A DNA stretch of 21,973 nt from ZLKRG08 sp964654815 (GTDB lineage: Bacteria > Actinomycetota > Actinomycetes > Nanopelagicales > Nanopelagicaceae): contig CAZZLH010000023.1 of NCBI GenBank assembly GCA_964654815.1, forward strand, positions 1 through 21,973, read 5' to 3'. The position numbers and the translations under genes were made by a program. Under the pieces are notes generated by a model that saw only the letters and a list, made by a program, of their open reading frames with translations, was not told where the DNA came from and ran no database searches. Positions 1 to 7,454 of this stretch are shown here, piece by piece (position 1 is the first letter of the stretch; each line of letters starts with the position of its first letter).

Positions 1-3
1 GGT

Positions 4-2910
4 TTACTTCTTGTTTTGCGCAGCGATTGCAGCGTTGATTGCAGCTTTCAAACGTTTCTGTGCTTTTCCAAAAGCATCCCAATCCAATTTTGCAGCTGCT
101 TTCTCCGCATCTGAGATTGCTTGCTTAGCGCTATTTAGCGCTGCAGCTAGTGATGCTGATGAAGAGCCAGTAGTTGTAGAACCGCCACCTCCGGTTGAAG
201 TACCAGTTGCAGAGGTTCCGGAATTACCACCAAATACTTGATCAAGTGCGCCCTTTAAGGTGTCATCAAATCCGATTTGATCACCAAAGGAGACCAGAAC
301 TTTCTGAAGCAATGGATATGCCGCAGCATTTGCCGTTGCACGAACATAAACTGGTTGCACATACAACAAACCGCCACCGACTGGCAGAGTTAGCAAATTA
401 CCTAACACCACATCAGATCCACCTTGGCGAAGCAATGACAAGGTTGTAGCAACCTCTGGCTTGGCTTCAAAGTTAGATGCCACCTGGGTTGGGCCAGCGA
501 TATTGGTGCTTCGCGGCAACTGGAGCACGGTGATCTTTCCGTAATCCTTGCCTGGCGAGGCATTCACGGCAGCAAAGGCAGATAAGTTCTCGCGACCACC
601 TCTAGGTACAAATGGTGTGGTCAACATGAAGTTCTCTCTAGCTTCACCAGGTAATTGCATAGTGGTGTAGTAAGGAGGCTGGTTAGCTACATTGCCACCG
701 AAAGTTGATGGGTCACGTGGTACGCGCCAGAAATCTTGTCCGCCATAGAAGGCATTAGCGCTCTTAACGTGATACGCCGACAAGATGTCGCGCTGCACTT
801 TGAAGAGATCCTCTGGATAGCGCAGGTGCGACATCAAATTCTCAGAGATCTGGCTCTTTGGCTTGACCACTCCTGGGTAGGCCTTGCTCCAGGTCTTTAG
901 TACCGGATCGCTCACATCCCATTGATAGACATTGACGGTGCCATCGTAAGCATCAACAGTGGCCTTGACTGAGTTACGGATGTAATTGACCGTCTTATCG
1001 GCTTGTGCCACCACCGCATTAGAGCGGGTAGTCAGAGCATCTGTAGTTGCGTTGGAGAGCGTGGTCTTGAAGGAATATGGGTAACCGGCTGAAGTTGTGT
1101 AGCCATCAATAATCCATTGGATCTTGCCATCGATAACCGCAGGATATGGATCTCCATCAAGAGTCAGCCAAGGAGCGACCTTCTGTACTCGCTCGCGTGG
1201 ATTGCGATTGAAGAGAATCTTTGATTCAGAGTTGATCAAGTTAGATAGCAGAATTCGCTGCTCTTGATACTTGATCGCAAAAACTAAACGATTGAAGAGG
1301 CTTCCGGCAGGTACGCCACCTTTTCCAGTGTATGTCGTGTTCTTCTGGCCGTTTGGTGAGGTGTCATCTGGGTAATCAAATTCCACCGGGGTCTCTGACT
1401 TACCGCCAATGATTGAATAATCCGGCACATTCTCACCGAAATAAATACGAGGTTCGAATTTGCCAAGACCTGAAGTCGGAGGCAGATCGCCAACTAGGAA
1501 GTTGGGCTTGCCATCAGCATCAACGGTATTTCCATAAGCCGCCACAAAGCCAAATCCATGGGTATAAACCAAGTGATCATTGATCCAGTTACGGACTGGG
1601 TTGCCTTCGATATTTAATTCACGAACTGCCACGACCATGTCGCGCTGAGTCTTACTTACCTGATAACGATCAATATCAAGTGAATCTGGGAAGCTGTAAT
1701 ACGGCTTGATCTGCTGTAACTGGCGGAAGGTCGCCGAAAGCACATTTGGATCCATCAAGCGGATGTTGGCGATGGTATTTGCATCGTTAGCCAACTGACC
1801 TGCAGTGGCTTTTACGGTTGCGTCGTAATCTCTAATTACTACGCCATCTAGACCATATGCTGATCGCGTAGCATCAATGTTCCGCTGGATGTATGGCGCC
1901 TCTTTGACTGATTCGCTTGGCTTTACTTGGAACTGCTGGATTGCCGCTGGGTAGATAGTTTGGATGATCAAAGAAGAGGCAAGCAGTAATCCGATACCAA
2001 GCACCGGTAGCGACCATGATTTGCGCGCAATATTGGCGAAGAAGAGCGCGGCACAAACTAATGCGATACCAGAGAGGATTGCTTTAGCCGGAAGCAAAGC
2101 ATTTACATCGGTATAGGTAAGACCGGTAATCAAACGGCTCTGCTTAAGCGATAGCGCGTAGCGATCGAACCAGTATGCCCCGGCCTTTGCCAGCACAATC
2201 AAACCAAGCAAGATAGATAGTTGGACTCGCGCAGCGACTGTGGTGTTATTGATGAATTTCTGGCCAGGTAGCGGCAAGCGAATGCCCGCATACAAATAAT
2301 GAACCGCGAGCGCTCCGATTAATGAGAGCACCAAAGTTGTGGTGGCCCAGCCGATTGCGGCTTGGTAGACCGGTAACTTAAATGCGAAGAATGAAACATC
2401 TAGATTAAATTGCGGATCTTTCACGCCAAATTCGGTGGCATTTCTAAATTGCAACCATTGCGACCAGAAAGGTGCAGCGGCAGAACCTGCCATATAGAAG
2501 ATCACCGCGAAGATTCCAAGAACAAATAGTCGACGCTTAGGTTCGATCTGGGAGCGATAGCGCTCTAAGTTGTCAGCTTCGACTGCCATCGGTGCATAGA
2601 CTGGACGGCCACGATAAGCAATGACGATATTGGCGACTACGACAAGTGCGGTAAGTAGCCCCACCAAGATAAAGAGCCAAGTCTTTGTAAAGAGCGTTGT
2701 GGTCCAGACTGATGAATAACCAACCGATCTGAACCAGAGTAGATCGGCATAGAAAGAGCTGATGGCCACCAAGATCGTGGCAGCCAAGAAGAGGATGATG
2801 ACTGTGATTGCAAGTGGGCTGCGGCGAAGCTTCTGTGCCTCTCTACCGAAATTGCCTCCGAAGTTACCCCCGAAATTACCTCCGAATGAATTTCCGAAGT
2901 TACTGGACAT
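4..2910 (-). CDS. UPF0182 family multi-pass membrane protein
   Basis: Full-length 968-aa protein of the UPF0182/COG1615 family, common in Actinobacteria and of unknown biochemical function. About seven hydrophobic segments lie in the first third (roughly residues 33-60, 78-98, 127-148, 184-207, 228-247, 273-291 and 298-322). A long extracytoplasmic-type region follows, then a Gly/Ser/Thr-rich linker (about 900-920) and an Ala/Lys-rich helical tail. Residues 4-22 are an unusual low-complexity run built from NFGG units, encoded by 12-bp repeats. The start is ATG at 2910. An AGGAG ribosome binding site is six bases upstream of ATG. Because of the false gap at 2932-3031, the first 22 coding bases and this RBS recur at 3032-3074, and the true upstream region continues from 3054. 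Family assignment is confident; function is unknown. Confidence 0.93.
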   Translation of the reverse strand: MSSNFGNSFGGNFGGNFGGNFGREAQKLRRSPLAITVIILFLAATILVAISSFYADLLWFRSVGYSSVWTTTLFTKTWLFILVGLLTALVVVANIVIAYRGRPVYAPMAVEADNLERYRSQIEPKRRLFVLGIFAVIFYMAGSAAAPFWSQWLQFRNATEFGVKDPQFNLDVSFFAFKLPVYQAAIGWATTTLVLSLIGALAVHYLYAGIRLPLPGQKFINNTTVAARVQLSILLGLIVLAKAGAYWFDRYALSLKQSRLITGLTYTDVNALLPAKAILSGIALVCAALFFANIARKSWSLPVLGIGLLLASSLIIQTIYPAAIQQFQVKPSESVKEAPYIQRNIDATRSAYGLDGVVIRDYDATVKATAGQLANDANTIANIRLMDPNVLSATFRQLQQIKPYYSFPDSLDIDRYQVSKTQRDMVVAVRELNIEGNPVRNWINDHLVYTHGFGFVAAYGNTVDADGKPNFLVGDLPPTSGLGKFEPRIYFGENVPDYSIIGGKSETPVEFDYPDDTSPNGQKNTTYTGKGGVPAGSLFNRLVFAIKYQEQRILLSNLINSESKILFNRNPRERVQKVAPWLTLDGDPYPAVIDGKIQWIIDGYTTSAGYPYSFKTTLSNATTDALTTRSNAVVAQADKTVNYIRNSVKATVDAYDGTVNVYQWDVSDPVLKTWSKAYPGVVKPKSQISENLMSHLRYPEDLFKVQRDILSAYHVKSANAFYGGQDFWRVPRDPSTFGGNVANQPPYYTTMQLPGEARENFMLTTPFVPRGGRENLSAFAAVNASPGKDYGKITVLQLPRSTNIAGPTQVASNFEAKPEVATTLSLLRQGGSDVVLGNLLTLPVGGGLLYVQPVYVRATANAAAYPLLQKVLVSFGDQIGFDDTLKGALDQVFGGNSGTSATGTSTGGGGSTTTGSSSASLAAALNSAKQAISDAEKAAAKLDWDAFGKAQKRLKAAINAAIAAQNKK
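2845..2901 (-). repeat. In-frame 12-bp repeats encoding NFGG units
   Basis: Residues 4-22 of the UPF0182 protein read as NFGN-SFGG-NFGG-NFGG-NFG, encoded by degenerate 12-bp tandem units. The units differ at synonymous positions (gaaattacctcc, gaagttaccccc and gaaattgcctcc as read on the plus strand), so they are not identical recent copies. The stretch precedes the first membrane segment and is probably a disordered cytoplasmic extension. Confidence 0.8.
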
Positions 2911-2931
2911 CTCTGGCTCCTACCTTGCTCT
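2889..2931. repeat. Duplicated contig end, left copy (43 bp)
   Basis: These 43 bases are identical to 3032-3074, immediately on the other side of the N run. The copy includes the UPF0182 start codon and RBS. An exact end-to-end duplicate abutting a 100-N run is what unmerged overlapping contigs look like, so it is most likely not a genomic repeat. Confidence 0.9.
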
Positions 2932-3031
2932 NNNNNNNNNNNNNNNNNNNNNNNNNNNNNNNNNNNNNNNNNNNNNNNNNNNNNNNNNNNNNNNNNNNNN
3001 NNNNNNNNNNNNNNNNNNNNNNNNNNNNNNN
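2932..3031. other. Assembly gap (100 N)
   Basis: Exactly 100 N. Both flanks carry the same 43-bp sequence, so the gap probably has no missing sequence between the contigs. The left contig stops inside the first unit of an 11-bp tandem repeat, which probably caused the break. Confidence 0.95.
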
Positions 3032-3074
3032 AATTTCCGAAGTTACTGGACATCTCTGGCTCCTACCTTGCTCT
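3032..3074. repeat. Duplicated contig end, right copy (43 bp)
   Basis: Exact copy of 2889-2931. It contains a second copy of the UPF0182 start codon (ATG on the minus strand at 3053) and its AGGAG ribosome binding site. Removing one copy plus the N run gives one continuous gene start. Confidence 0.9.
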
Positions 3075-3133
3075 GGACTTGCTCTTGACTTGCTCTTTAA
3101 TTGCTCTTTAATTGCTCTTTAATTGCTCTTTAC
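3068..3133. repeat. Six tandem 11-bp repeats upstream of UPF0182
   Basis: Six consecutive 11-bp units read TTGCTCTGGAC, TTGCTCTTGAC, TTGCTCTTTAA three times, and TTGCTCTTTAC. The core TTGCTCT is unchanged in all six, and the last four bases decay toward the gene. The array ends about 14 bases from the start codon, directly behind the Shine-Dalgarno sequence, so it lies in the 5' leader or promoter. The period is close to one DNA helical turn. Copy number is uncertain because the assembly broke here. Confidence 0.9.
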
Positions 3134-3210
3134 TAAATATCTTTTGAGTTATTACAGATGCATTAACGATTCAACAAATTTCTCGCGCTGCTTCTTCCAG
3201 TTAGCTCTGC

Positions 3211-3240
3211 TCTCGGGGTTTGGCCTCTCGGGGTTTGGCT
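3211..3240. repeat. 15-bp tandem duplication
   Basis: Two back-to-back copies of TCTCGGGGTTTGGC, each followed by C or T, occupy 3211-3225 and 3226-3240. A shorter near-duplication (GTTACTTCG/GTTACTTGCG) follows at 3243-3259. They lie in the non-coding stretch downstream of the 55-aa protein gene and form no convincing hairpin. Confidence 0.85.
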
Positions 3241-3252
3241 TTGTTACTTCGG

Positions 3253-3420
3253 TTACTTGCGGAAGGAGTCTTGGAACTTCTTGAAATTCGCAGTTGAGCG
3301 GGAGGTCTTATTCTCGAATCTGCTCTTGAATTTTGAGACCCAGACCGCATAGCCCAGCGCGCCAATCAAACCCACTGCAGGGACGACCCACCAGATGAGA
3401 GCGGAGGCGGCTTGGGACAT
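3253..3420 (-). CDS. Small single-pass membrane protein (55 aa)
   Basis: ATG at 3420 opens a 55-codon frame ending in TAA at 3253-3255. The product starts MSQAASALIWWVVPAVGLIG. A single hydrophobic helix spans about residues 7-28, followed by a strongly basic, polar tail (VSKFKSRFENK, then FKKFQDSFRK). This is typical of a small inner-membrane protein with a cytoplasmic basic tail. An AGGA sequence lies seven bases upstream of ATG. It sits divergently from the metalloprotease at 3579 and in the same direction as UPF0182. I do not recognise a family and assign no function. Support comes from composition, RBS and the otherwise empty position. Confidence 0.7.
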   Translation of the reverse strand: MSQAASALIWWVVPAVGLIGALGYAVWVSKFKSRFENKTSRSTANFKKFQDSFRK

Positions 3421-3537
3421 GGCCAAATCCTAGGCGATTCTGTGAGCTTTCTTAGCAGGGGAATAGCCGATGGCCCGAGAGGGTTACCCTTGTTACTGAT
3501 TCGTTATTAGTTCCGGTATCTATTGAAATCTCGATGC

Positions 3538-3563
3538 AGGAAAGTAGCGCAGGAAAGTAGCGC
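3538..3563. repeat. 13-bp tandem duplication abutting an RBS
   Basis: AGGAAAGTAGCGC occurs twice in tandem, and a partial third copy beginning AGGAAGGAG (3564) serves as the ribosome binding site of the next gene. The duplication therefore copies an RBS-like AGGA core three times upstream of one start codon. Confidence 0.85.
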
Positions 3564-3578
3564 AGGAAGGAGAGGGCT

Positions 3579-4949
3579 ATGTCACCTTTTGGCTTTGGGC
3601 CACCAAGTGACGATAACGCGGATAAAAATCCGGATGATTTCGATCTCAATGAAATCATGCGCCGGATGCAATCTGAACTTGAGAAATTCACACCCTTCCT
3701 AAATCAGCAACTAAATCAAGTCGAAGGCGCGCAGGCTTTTGGTTTTAATCTCGCAGGACTTTTCAATCCGGCATTTACCTCACCCAATCAAGGTTCGCTT
3801 CCTAAGGAAGTCATCCGTGAGGTTGCCAAGAAATTTATCCAAGCACATGGCAGCCAACCTGTCGGTGCAAATGATGAAGCAAAATGCCAAGAAGCGCTCT
3901 CTATTGCTGACACTTGGTTGGATCAAGCCACAACTTTTCCAGCAGTAACAACAGATCGCCCCGCAATCAGTCCGATGGATTGGTTAAACATCACCATCGA
4001 AGGTTGGCACTCCACCTTTGAGCCACTTGCAATTGGACTTACCGATGCCGTCACCAAATTAATCGAAGAGGCGACGAGCGCGATGCAGTCCCAGGAAGAG
4101 ACCCCACCCCAACTCGGTGCAATGGCTCAGATCCTGCGCACCTTCATCGGCAGCATGTTGGCAACTCAGATGGGACAGACCATCGGAGCCCTAGCTAGCG
4201 CCTCAAAGGGCATTCACGATGCCGCACTTCCTATCTCTGGCAACGCCAGTGAAGGCGCAAAACCATCGCTACTGCCCCAATCGCTACGTAAGTTTGGTGA
4301 AGAGCTACAAATCCCCGAAACTGAGATCGCCATCTTCTTCGCGCTTCGCGAAGCTGCGATGGTCAGGTTATTTGAGAGTAATCCATGGTTAGTTTCATAT
4401 ATGAAAGCTGCCATCACCGAATATGGCAGAGGAATCCATATTGATTTAGATGCGATTCAAAGACAAGCCGAAGAGACCATGCGCGGCATGGAGGAATCGG
4501 GAGCGCAGATTGATTTTCAAAATCCCGAAAGCTTCACTATCGCGCTAAATAATGGCCTCTTTACACCTGAAGAATCACCACAACAGACCGCTGCGCTGGA
4601 GAAGTTAGAGACTGCGCTGGCATTAATTGATGGTTGGGTAGATGAAGTTATTACTCTGGCGGCCGAGAATCGACTTCCTTCGATTGTGGCGCTAAGTGAA
4701 TTACTACGACGCGAGCGCGTATCCAACTCACCCATTCAGCAATTATTTAAGGCGCTCTTTAATCTAGAAGTTTCACCTAAGCGTATCCGCGAGGCTGCAA
4801 ATTTCTGGTCAGAGATTCGAAAGAGTAGCGATGTAGTAGCTCGCGACAAGATTTGGTCCGGACTATTACCGACCGAGAAGGAGCTAAGCGATCCCCTTGG
4901 CTTTATCGCAAGCTCTCAAGTGCCTGATGATCTCTCCGGGTTGCTCTAA
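3579..4949 (+). CDS. Zincin_2/DUF2342-type 'zinc-dependent metalloprotease', degenerate motif
   Basis: 456-aa protein of the actinobacterial family annotated as zinc-dependent metalloprotease or putative hydrolase (DUF2342/Zincin_2, TIGR03624-like). A Pro/Gly/Asp-rich N-terminus (MSPFGFGPPSDD) is followed by an all-helical body. The region that carries the family motif reads ALREAAMVRLFESNPWL (about residues 255-271). From memory, relatives read REAAHxRLF, so the His that would bind metal is Met261 here. With no HExxH elsewhere, protease activity is doubtful. The start is ATG at 3579, behind a strong AGGAAGGAG ribosome binding site. It lies beside UPF0182 and the YgjP-like peptidase, a neighbourhood I recall as frequent in Actinobacteria. 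Family call fairly sure; catalytic status is inference. Confidence 0.85.
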   Translation: MSPFGFGPPSDDNADKNPDDFDLNEIMRRMQSELEKFTPFLNQQLNQVEGAQAFGFNLAGLFNPAFTSPNQGSLPKEVIREVAKKFIQAHGSQPVGANDEAKCQEALSIADTWLDQATTFPAVTTDRPAISPMDWLNITIEGWHSTFEPLAIGLTDAVTKLIEEATSAMQSQEETPPQLGAMAQILRTFIGSMLATQMGQTIGALASASKGIHDAALPISGNASEGAKPSLLPQSLRKFGEELQIPETEIAIFFALREAAMVRLFESNPWLVSYMKAAITEYGRGIHIDLDAIQRQAEETMRGMEESGAQIDFQNPESFTIALNNGLFTPEESPQQTAALEKLETALALIDGWVDEVITLAAENRLPSIVALSELLRRERVSNSPIQQLFKALFNLEVSPKRIREAANFWSEIRKSSDVVARDKIWSGLLPTEKELSDPLGFIASSQVPDDLSGLL

Positions 4950-5087
4950 CTCTTCAAGCCAATAAAAAGGCAAGACCCCCGGGTCCATGATCTATAACTG
5001 CCTTCCCCTTGCAGCTATCAATCAAGTTATCCGAGGATCTTGCTGGGGCAAAACTTAGACTCTAACGCTCATGGGTGCAAATAAATC

Positions 5088-5129
5088 CTCGGCGATTTTC
5101 ACAGATATTAATCGAGCAAAATCACCGAG
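5088..5129 (+). terminator. Possible intrinsic terminator hairpin
   Basis: CTCGGCGATTTT at 5088-5099 pairs with AAAATCACCGAG at 5118-5129, a 12-bp stem with one mismatch (a G-U pair on the other strand) and an 18-base loop. On the plus strand it is followed by the T-rich ATTTATATTTTTAAG. It lies about 140 bases past the metalloprotease stop and just before the next gene, so it may end that transcript. The large loop and interrupted T-tract lower confidence. Confidence 0.4.
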
Positions 5130-5159
5130 ATTTATATTTTTAAGTGTAAGAATAAAGTC

Positions 5160-5720
5160 GTGGTTGATACTTTTCATATCAAGACTGAAGAGCGCGCGCG
5201 AGAAATAGAACAGACCCTGCCCGGTATCGATGAGGGTGAGATTGTGGTAGTGCGTTCTAAGAAGCGAAAGCGGAGTATCTCGGCCTTTAGACAGGGCGGC
5301 AAGATCATCATCTCTATCCCCGCCCGAATGAGCAAAGCGGAAGAGCGCGAAGTGGTCCCAGAGATGATCGCCAAGATTCGCGCCAAAGAGGTCGCACCTG
5401 GTGAGAGCGAATTATTAGCGCTAGCCGATCTCTTATTAACTAAATATGCCCCTGAAATAACCATCCGACCGATTTCCATCGCATGGCGCAATATGAATGA
5501 GCGATGGGGATCCTGCACCTCGGTGGATCGGACCATCCGCCTTGCTACCAAATTACAACGAGTACCGGAGTATGTCTTGGAGTTTGTGCTCTATCACGAA
5601 TCAATCCACCTACAACATGCCGATCACGGTGAGGAGTTCTACCAATTCCTACATCGCCACCCGCGCCATCTCGAGGCGGAGGCATTTCTTGCTGGTTATG
5701 AATTAGCCGATCGCAATTGA
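5160..5720 (+). CDS. YgjP-like (DUF45) M48-type metallopeptidase
   Basis: 186-aa protein of the YgjP/DUF45 zinc metallopeptidase family. The core starts near residue 29 (VVVRSKKRKRSISAF). The conserved RWGSC motif is at about 115-119. The catalytic motif is HESIH at 146-150, with the downstream HGEEF (His156) supplying the likely third zinc ligand. No signal peptide or membrane segment is visible, so it is cytoplasmic. The chosen start is GTG at 5160. No Shine-Dalgarno is present, but TAAGAAT ends six bases before GTG, which would suit leaderless transcription. The first 25 or so residues are not conserved in relatives I recall, so an internal start cannot be excluded. The substrate is unknown. 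Confidence 0.9.
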   Translation: MVDTFHIKTEERAREIEQTLPGIDEGEIVVVRSKKRKRSISAFRQGGKIIISIPARMSKAEEREVVPEMIAKIRAKEVAPGESELLALADLLLTKYAPEITIRPISIAWRNMNERWGSCTSVDRTIRLATKLQRVPEYVLEFVLYHESIHLQHADHGEEFYQFLHRHPRHLEAEAFLAGYELADRN

Positions 5721-5726
5721 TGAAAA

Positions 5727-5996
5727 TTAAAAACGCGCTGAAGTGCGAGCTTCCCGCAGACGGCGTAAGCGCTTAACCAGAATCGGTGCCGCAGCCAAGG
5801 CATCATCTCGATCAATTAGATCATTTAATATCTGATAGTAACGAGCTGGAGTTAACTCAAAGAGCTCCTTGATTGCGCTCTCTTTGGCACCGGCATAGCG
5901 CCACCAAGATCTCTCAAAATCCAAAATTCGCACCTCGAGATCGCTTAGCGAGGTGCGCGAATCTTCGGGAGAATTTAATGGTTCTAGCGCAGACAT
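5727..5996 (-). CDS. DUF3263 family protein
   Basis: 89-aa protein matching DUF3263, a short actinobacterial family with a helix-turn-helix look. Its central motif is FERSWWRYAGAKESAI (about residues 28-43), followed by ARYYQILNDLIDR and a basic C-terminus (VKRLRRLREAR). DNA binding is plausible from this composition but not proven. In other Actinobacteria I recall members beside LytR-type genes, which are not present here. The stop is only six bases from the stop of the convergent YgjP-like gene. The start is ATG at 5996; TAAGGT lies seven bases upstream, so either a weak AAGG ribosome site or leaderless initiation is possible. Confidence 0.88.
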   Translation of the reverse strand: MSALEPLNSPEDSRTSLSDLEVRILDFERSWWRYAGAKESAIKELFELTPARYYQILNDLIDRDDALAAAPILVKRLRRLREARTSARF

Positions 5997-6053
5997 ATGT
6001 CTGACCTTACTAGCAGATGGGTAGAAAAGCCCTGATTTAAAGGGTTTGCTGCG

Positions 6054-7403
6054 CTACAAAGTTTCTAGGATTTTCTCGATGTCATCCACGTTGGTCCATG
6101 GATTCACTATGGCAAAGCGCAATATCGGCTTGCCATCATGTGAGGATGGCGTTACAAATCCGATTTGATCATGCAATAACTTCTCAGACCACGCTTGATA
6201 ATCAGCCTTATTCCAACCTTTTCTGGTGAAAGCCACAATTGATAGCTCTGGCTCTAGTAACAACTCTAGATTTGGATGAGCCTTAATCAACTCCACGGTC
6301 TTCTTAGCAATCATCATCGTGTATTCCATGGCATCGGTATAAGCCTCTGTGCCATTTGCTGCCAAACTAAACCAGAATGGCAAACCTCGAGTTCTTCGAG
6401 TTAAATGAATTGCATAATCAGAAGGGTTCCATTCATCACTCTCATGTAATGGATCCAAGTAGCTGGCATGTTGAGCGAGCGCCTCTTTGGCAATCTGGGG
6501 ATCGCGATAAATCAAGGCGCAGGCATCAAAGGGCGCAAATAGCCATTTATGTGGATCTACGATGAAGGAATCGGCATATTCGATACCATCAAACTTCGCC
6601 CGCACCGAGGGAGCGCAAAGTGCTGCCAAACCATATGCGCCATCAACATGGAACCAGATATCCCGTTGGACCGCTACATCATCGATTGAATCGAGATGAT
6701 CAATAATCCCTAAATTGGTAGTGCCGGCAGTTGCGACAATGCAGAATACTTTTCCACCTGCTGCTTCATACTCATCAATTGCTCTCGCTATTGCATCTCC
6801 ATAGATCTTGCCATCGCTACTTCGCGCCGCTTTGACGATATCGACATCCATAACTTTGGCCGCACTTTCAATTGAGGAGTGCGATTGATCTCCACATACC
6901 ACTGCCCACTTACCTGTATGAGTTGGATGATTTCGTCTGGCATCCTCTCTGGCCACCACCAAGGCGGAGAGATTTCCGATAGTTCCGCCAGAGACAAATA
7001 CGCCACCTGCTTCGGGTGGGAAGCCCGCTAAATCTGCCAACCATCTAAGCGCTTGATTCTCGGCAAATACTGCGCCCGCCCCCTCTTGCCAGGAACCACC
7101 ATAGATTGAAGCCGCAGAGACCACGAGATCAAATAACGATGAGTATTCAGATGGCGCGGTGGGGATGAAGGCTAAATAGCGTTCATGATCCGTTGAGATA
7201 CAGGCCTTTGCTAAAACATTTTTAAAAATCTCTAAAGTTGGCAAGCCGCCCAAACCCTTTTCGGTGATGGTATTTCCGACCTTCTCGTAGAGCTCTTGTG
7301 CAGTTAATGGCCCATCAAGTGGCGGCTCGATTCGTAAGCGCTCCAACGCATAGGCGAGAATCTCATCTGCTACCTCTTGGACTTCGGCATTGAATCTATG
7401 CAC
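6054..7403 (-). CDS. PLP-dependent amino-acid decarboxylase (group II)
   Basis: Group II pyridoxal-phosphate decarboxylase (PF00282: aromatic-amino-acid, glutamate and diaminobutyrate decarboxylase relatives), about 449 aa from the chosen start. Seen motifs are SGGTIGNLSAL, DQSHSS (His that stacks on PLP), HVDGAYG (Asp that binds the PLP nitrogen, about residue 254) and VDPHKWLF, whose Lys (about 286) forms the Schiff base. Substrate cannot be read from sequence; decarboxylation of an aromatic or acidic amino acid is likely, in the cytoplasm. The start is uncertain: GTG at 7403 fits the family N-terminus and has CAGAAT plus six bases upstream. GTG at 7439 and ATG at 7493 are alternatives, the last running into the divergent hydrolase. 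It lies about 57 bases upstream of DUF3263 and in the same direction, possibly one transcript. Confidence 0.9.
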   Translation of the reverse strand: MHRFNAEVQEVADEILAYALERLRIEPPLDGPLTAQELYEKVGNTITEKGLGGLPTLEIFKNVLAKACISTDHERYLAFIPTAPSEYSSLFDLVVSAASIYGGSWQEGAGAVFAENQALRWLADLAGFPPEAGGVFVSGGTIGNLSALVVAREDARRNHPTHTGKWAVVCGDQSHSSIESAAKVMDVDIVKAARSSDGKIYGDAIARAIDEYEAAGGKVFCIVATAGTTNLGIIDHLDSIDDVAVQRDIWFHVDGAYGLAALCAPSVRAKFDGIEYADSFIVDPHKWLFAPFDACALIYRDPQIAKEALAQHASYLDPLHESDEWNPSDYAIHLTRRTRGLPFWFSLAANGTEAYTDAMEYTMMIAKKTVELIKAHPNLELLLEPELSIVAFTRKGWNKADYQAWSEKLLHDQIGFVTPSSHDGKPILRFAIVNPWTNVDDIEKILETL

Positions 7404-7409
7404 CCGTAG

Positions 7410-7415
7410 ATTCTG
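7410..7415 (-). promoter_or_regulatory. Possible -10 of leaderless decarboxylase mRNA
   Basis: On the minus strand CAGAAT is followed by CTACGG and then GTG at 7403. It matches TANNNT at all but the first base. The six-base spacing equals that found before several other genes here. It supports the GTG start but no clear -35 is visible. Confidence 0.35.
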
Positions 7416-7442
7416 CCATGTGTTAGAACGGGTAGACACAGG

Positions 7443-7448
7443 TAAGTT
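7443..7448 (+). promoter_or_regulatory. Likely -10 of leaderless hydrolase mRNA
   Basis: TAAGTT, six bases (TGCGCC), then ATG at 7455. No Shine-Dalgarno lies in between, so transcription would begin at or next to the A of ATG. No good -35 is seen. Confidence 0.5.
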
Positions 7449-7454
7449 TGCGCC

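Noticed and set aside
3032..3053. Second start of a UPF0182-like gene
   Set aside because: It is the copied contig end; the coding sequence is otherwise only N.
3068..3133. CRISPR array
   Set aside because: Units are 11 bp and contiguous, with no spacers and no cas genes.
4971..4993. Hairpin GACCC/GGGTC as terminator
   Set aside because: The stem is five base pairs with a two-base loop and no T-tract.
4950..5159. Possible small gene between the metalloprotease and YgjP-like genes
   Set aside because: An ATG at 5071 opens a frame that runs antisense-like into the next gene with no recognisable composition; no Cys-rich or membrane protein is encoded on either strand.
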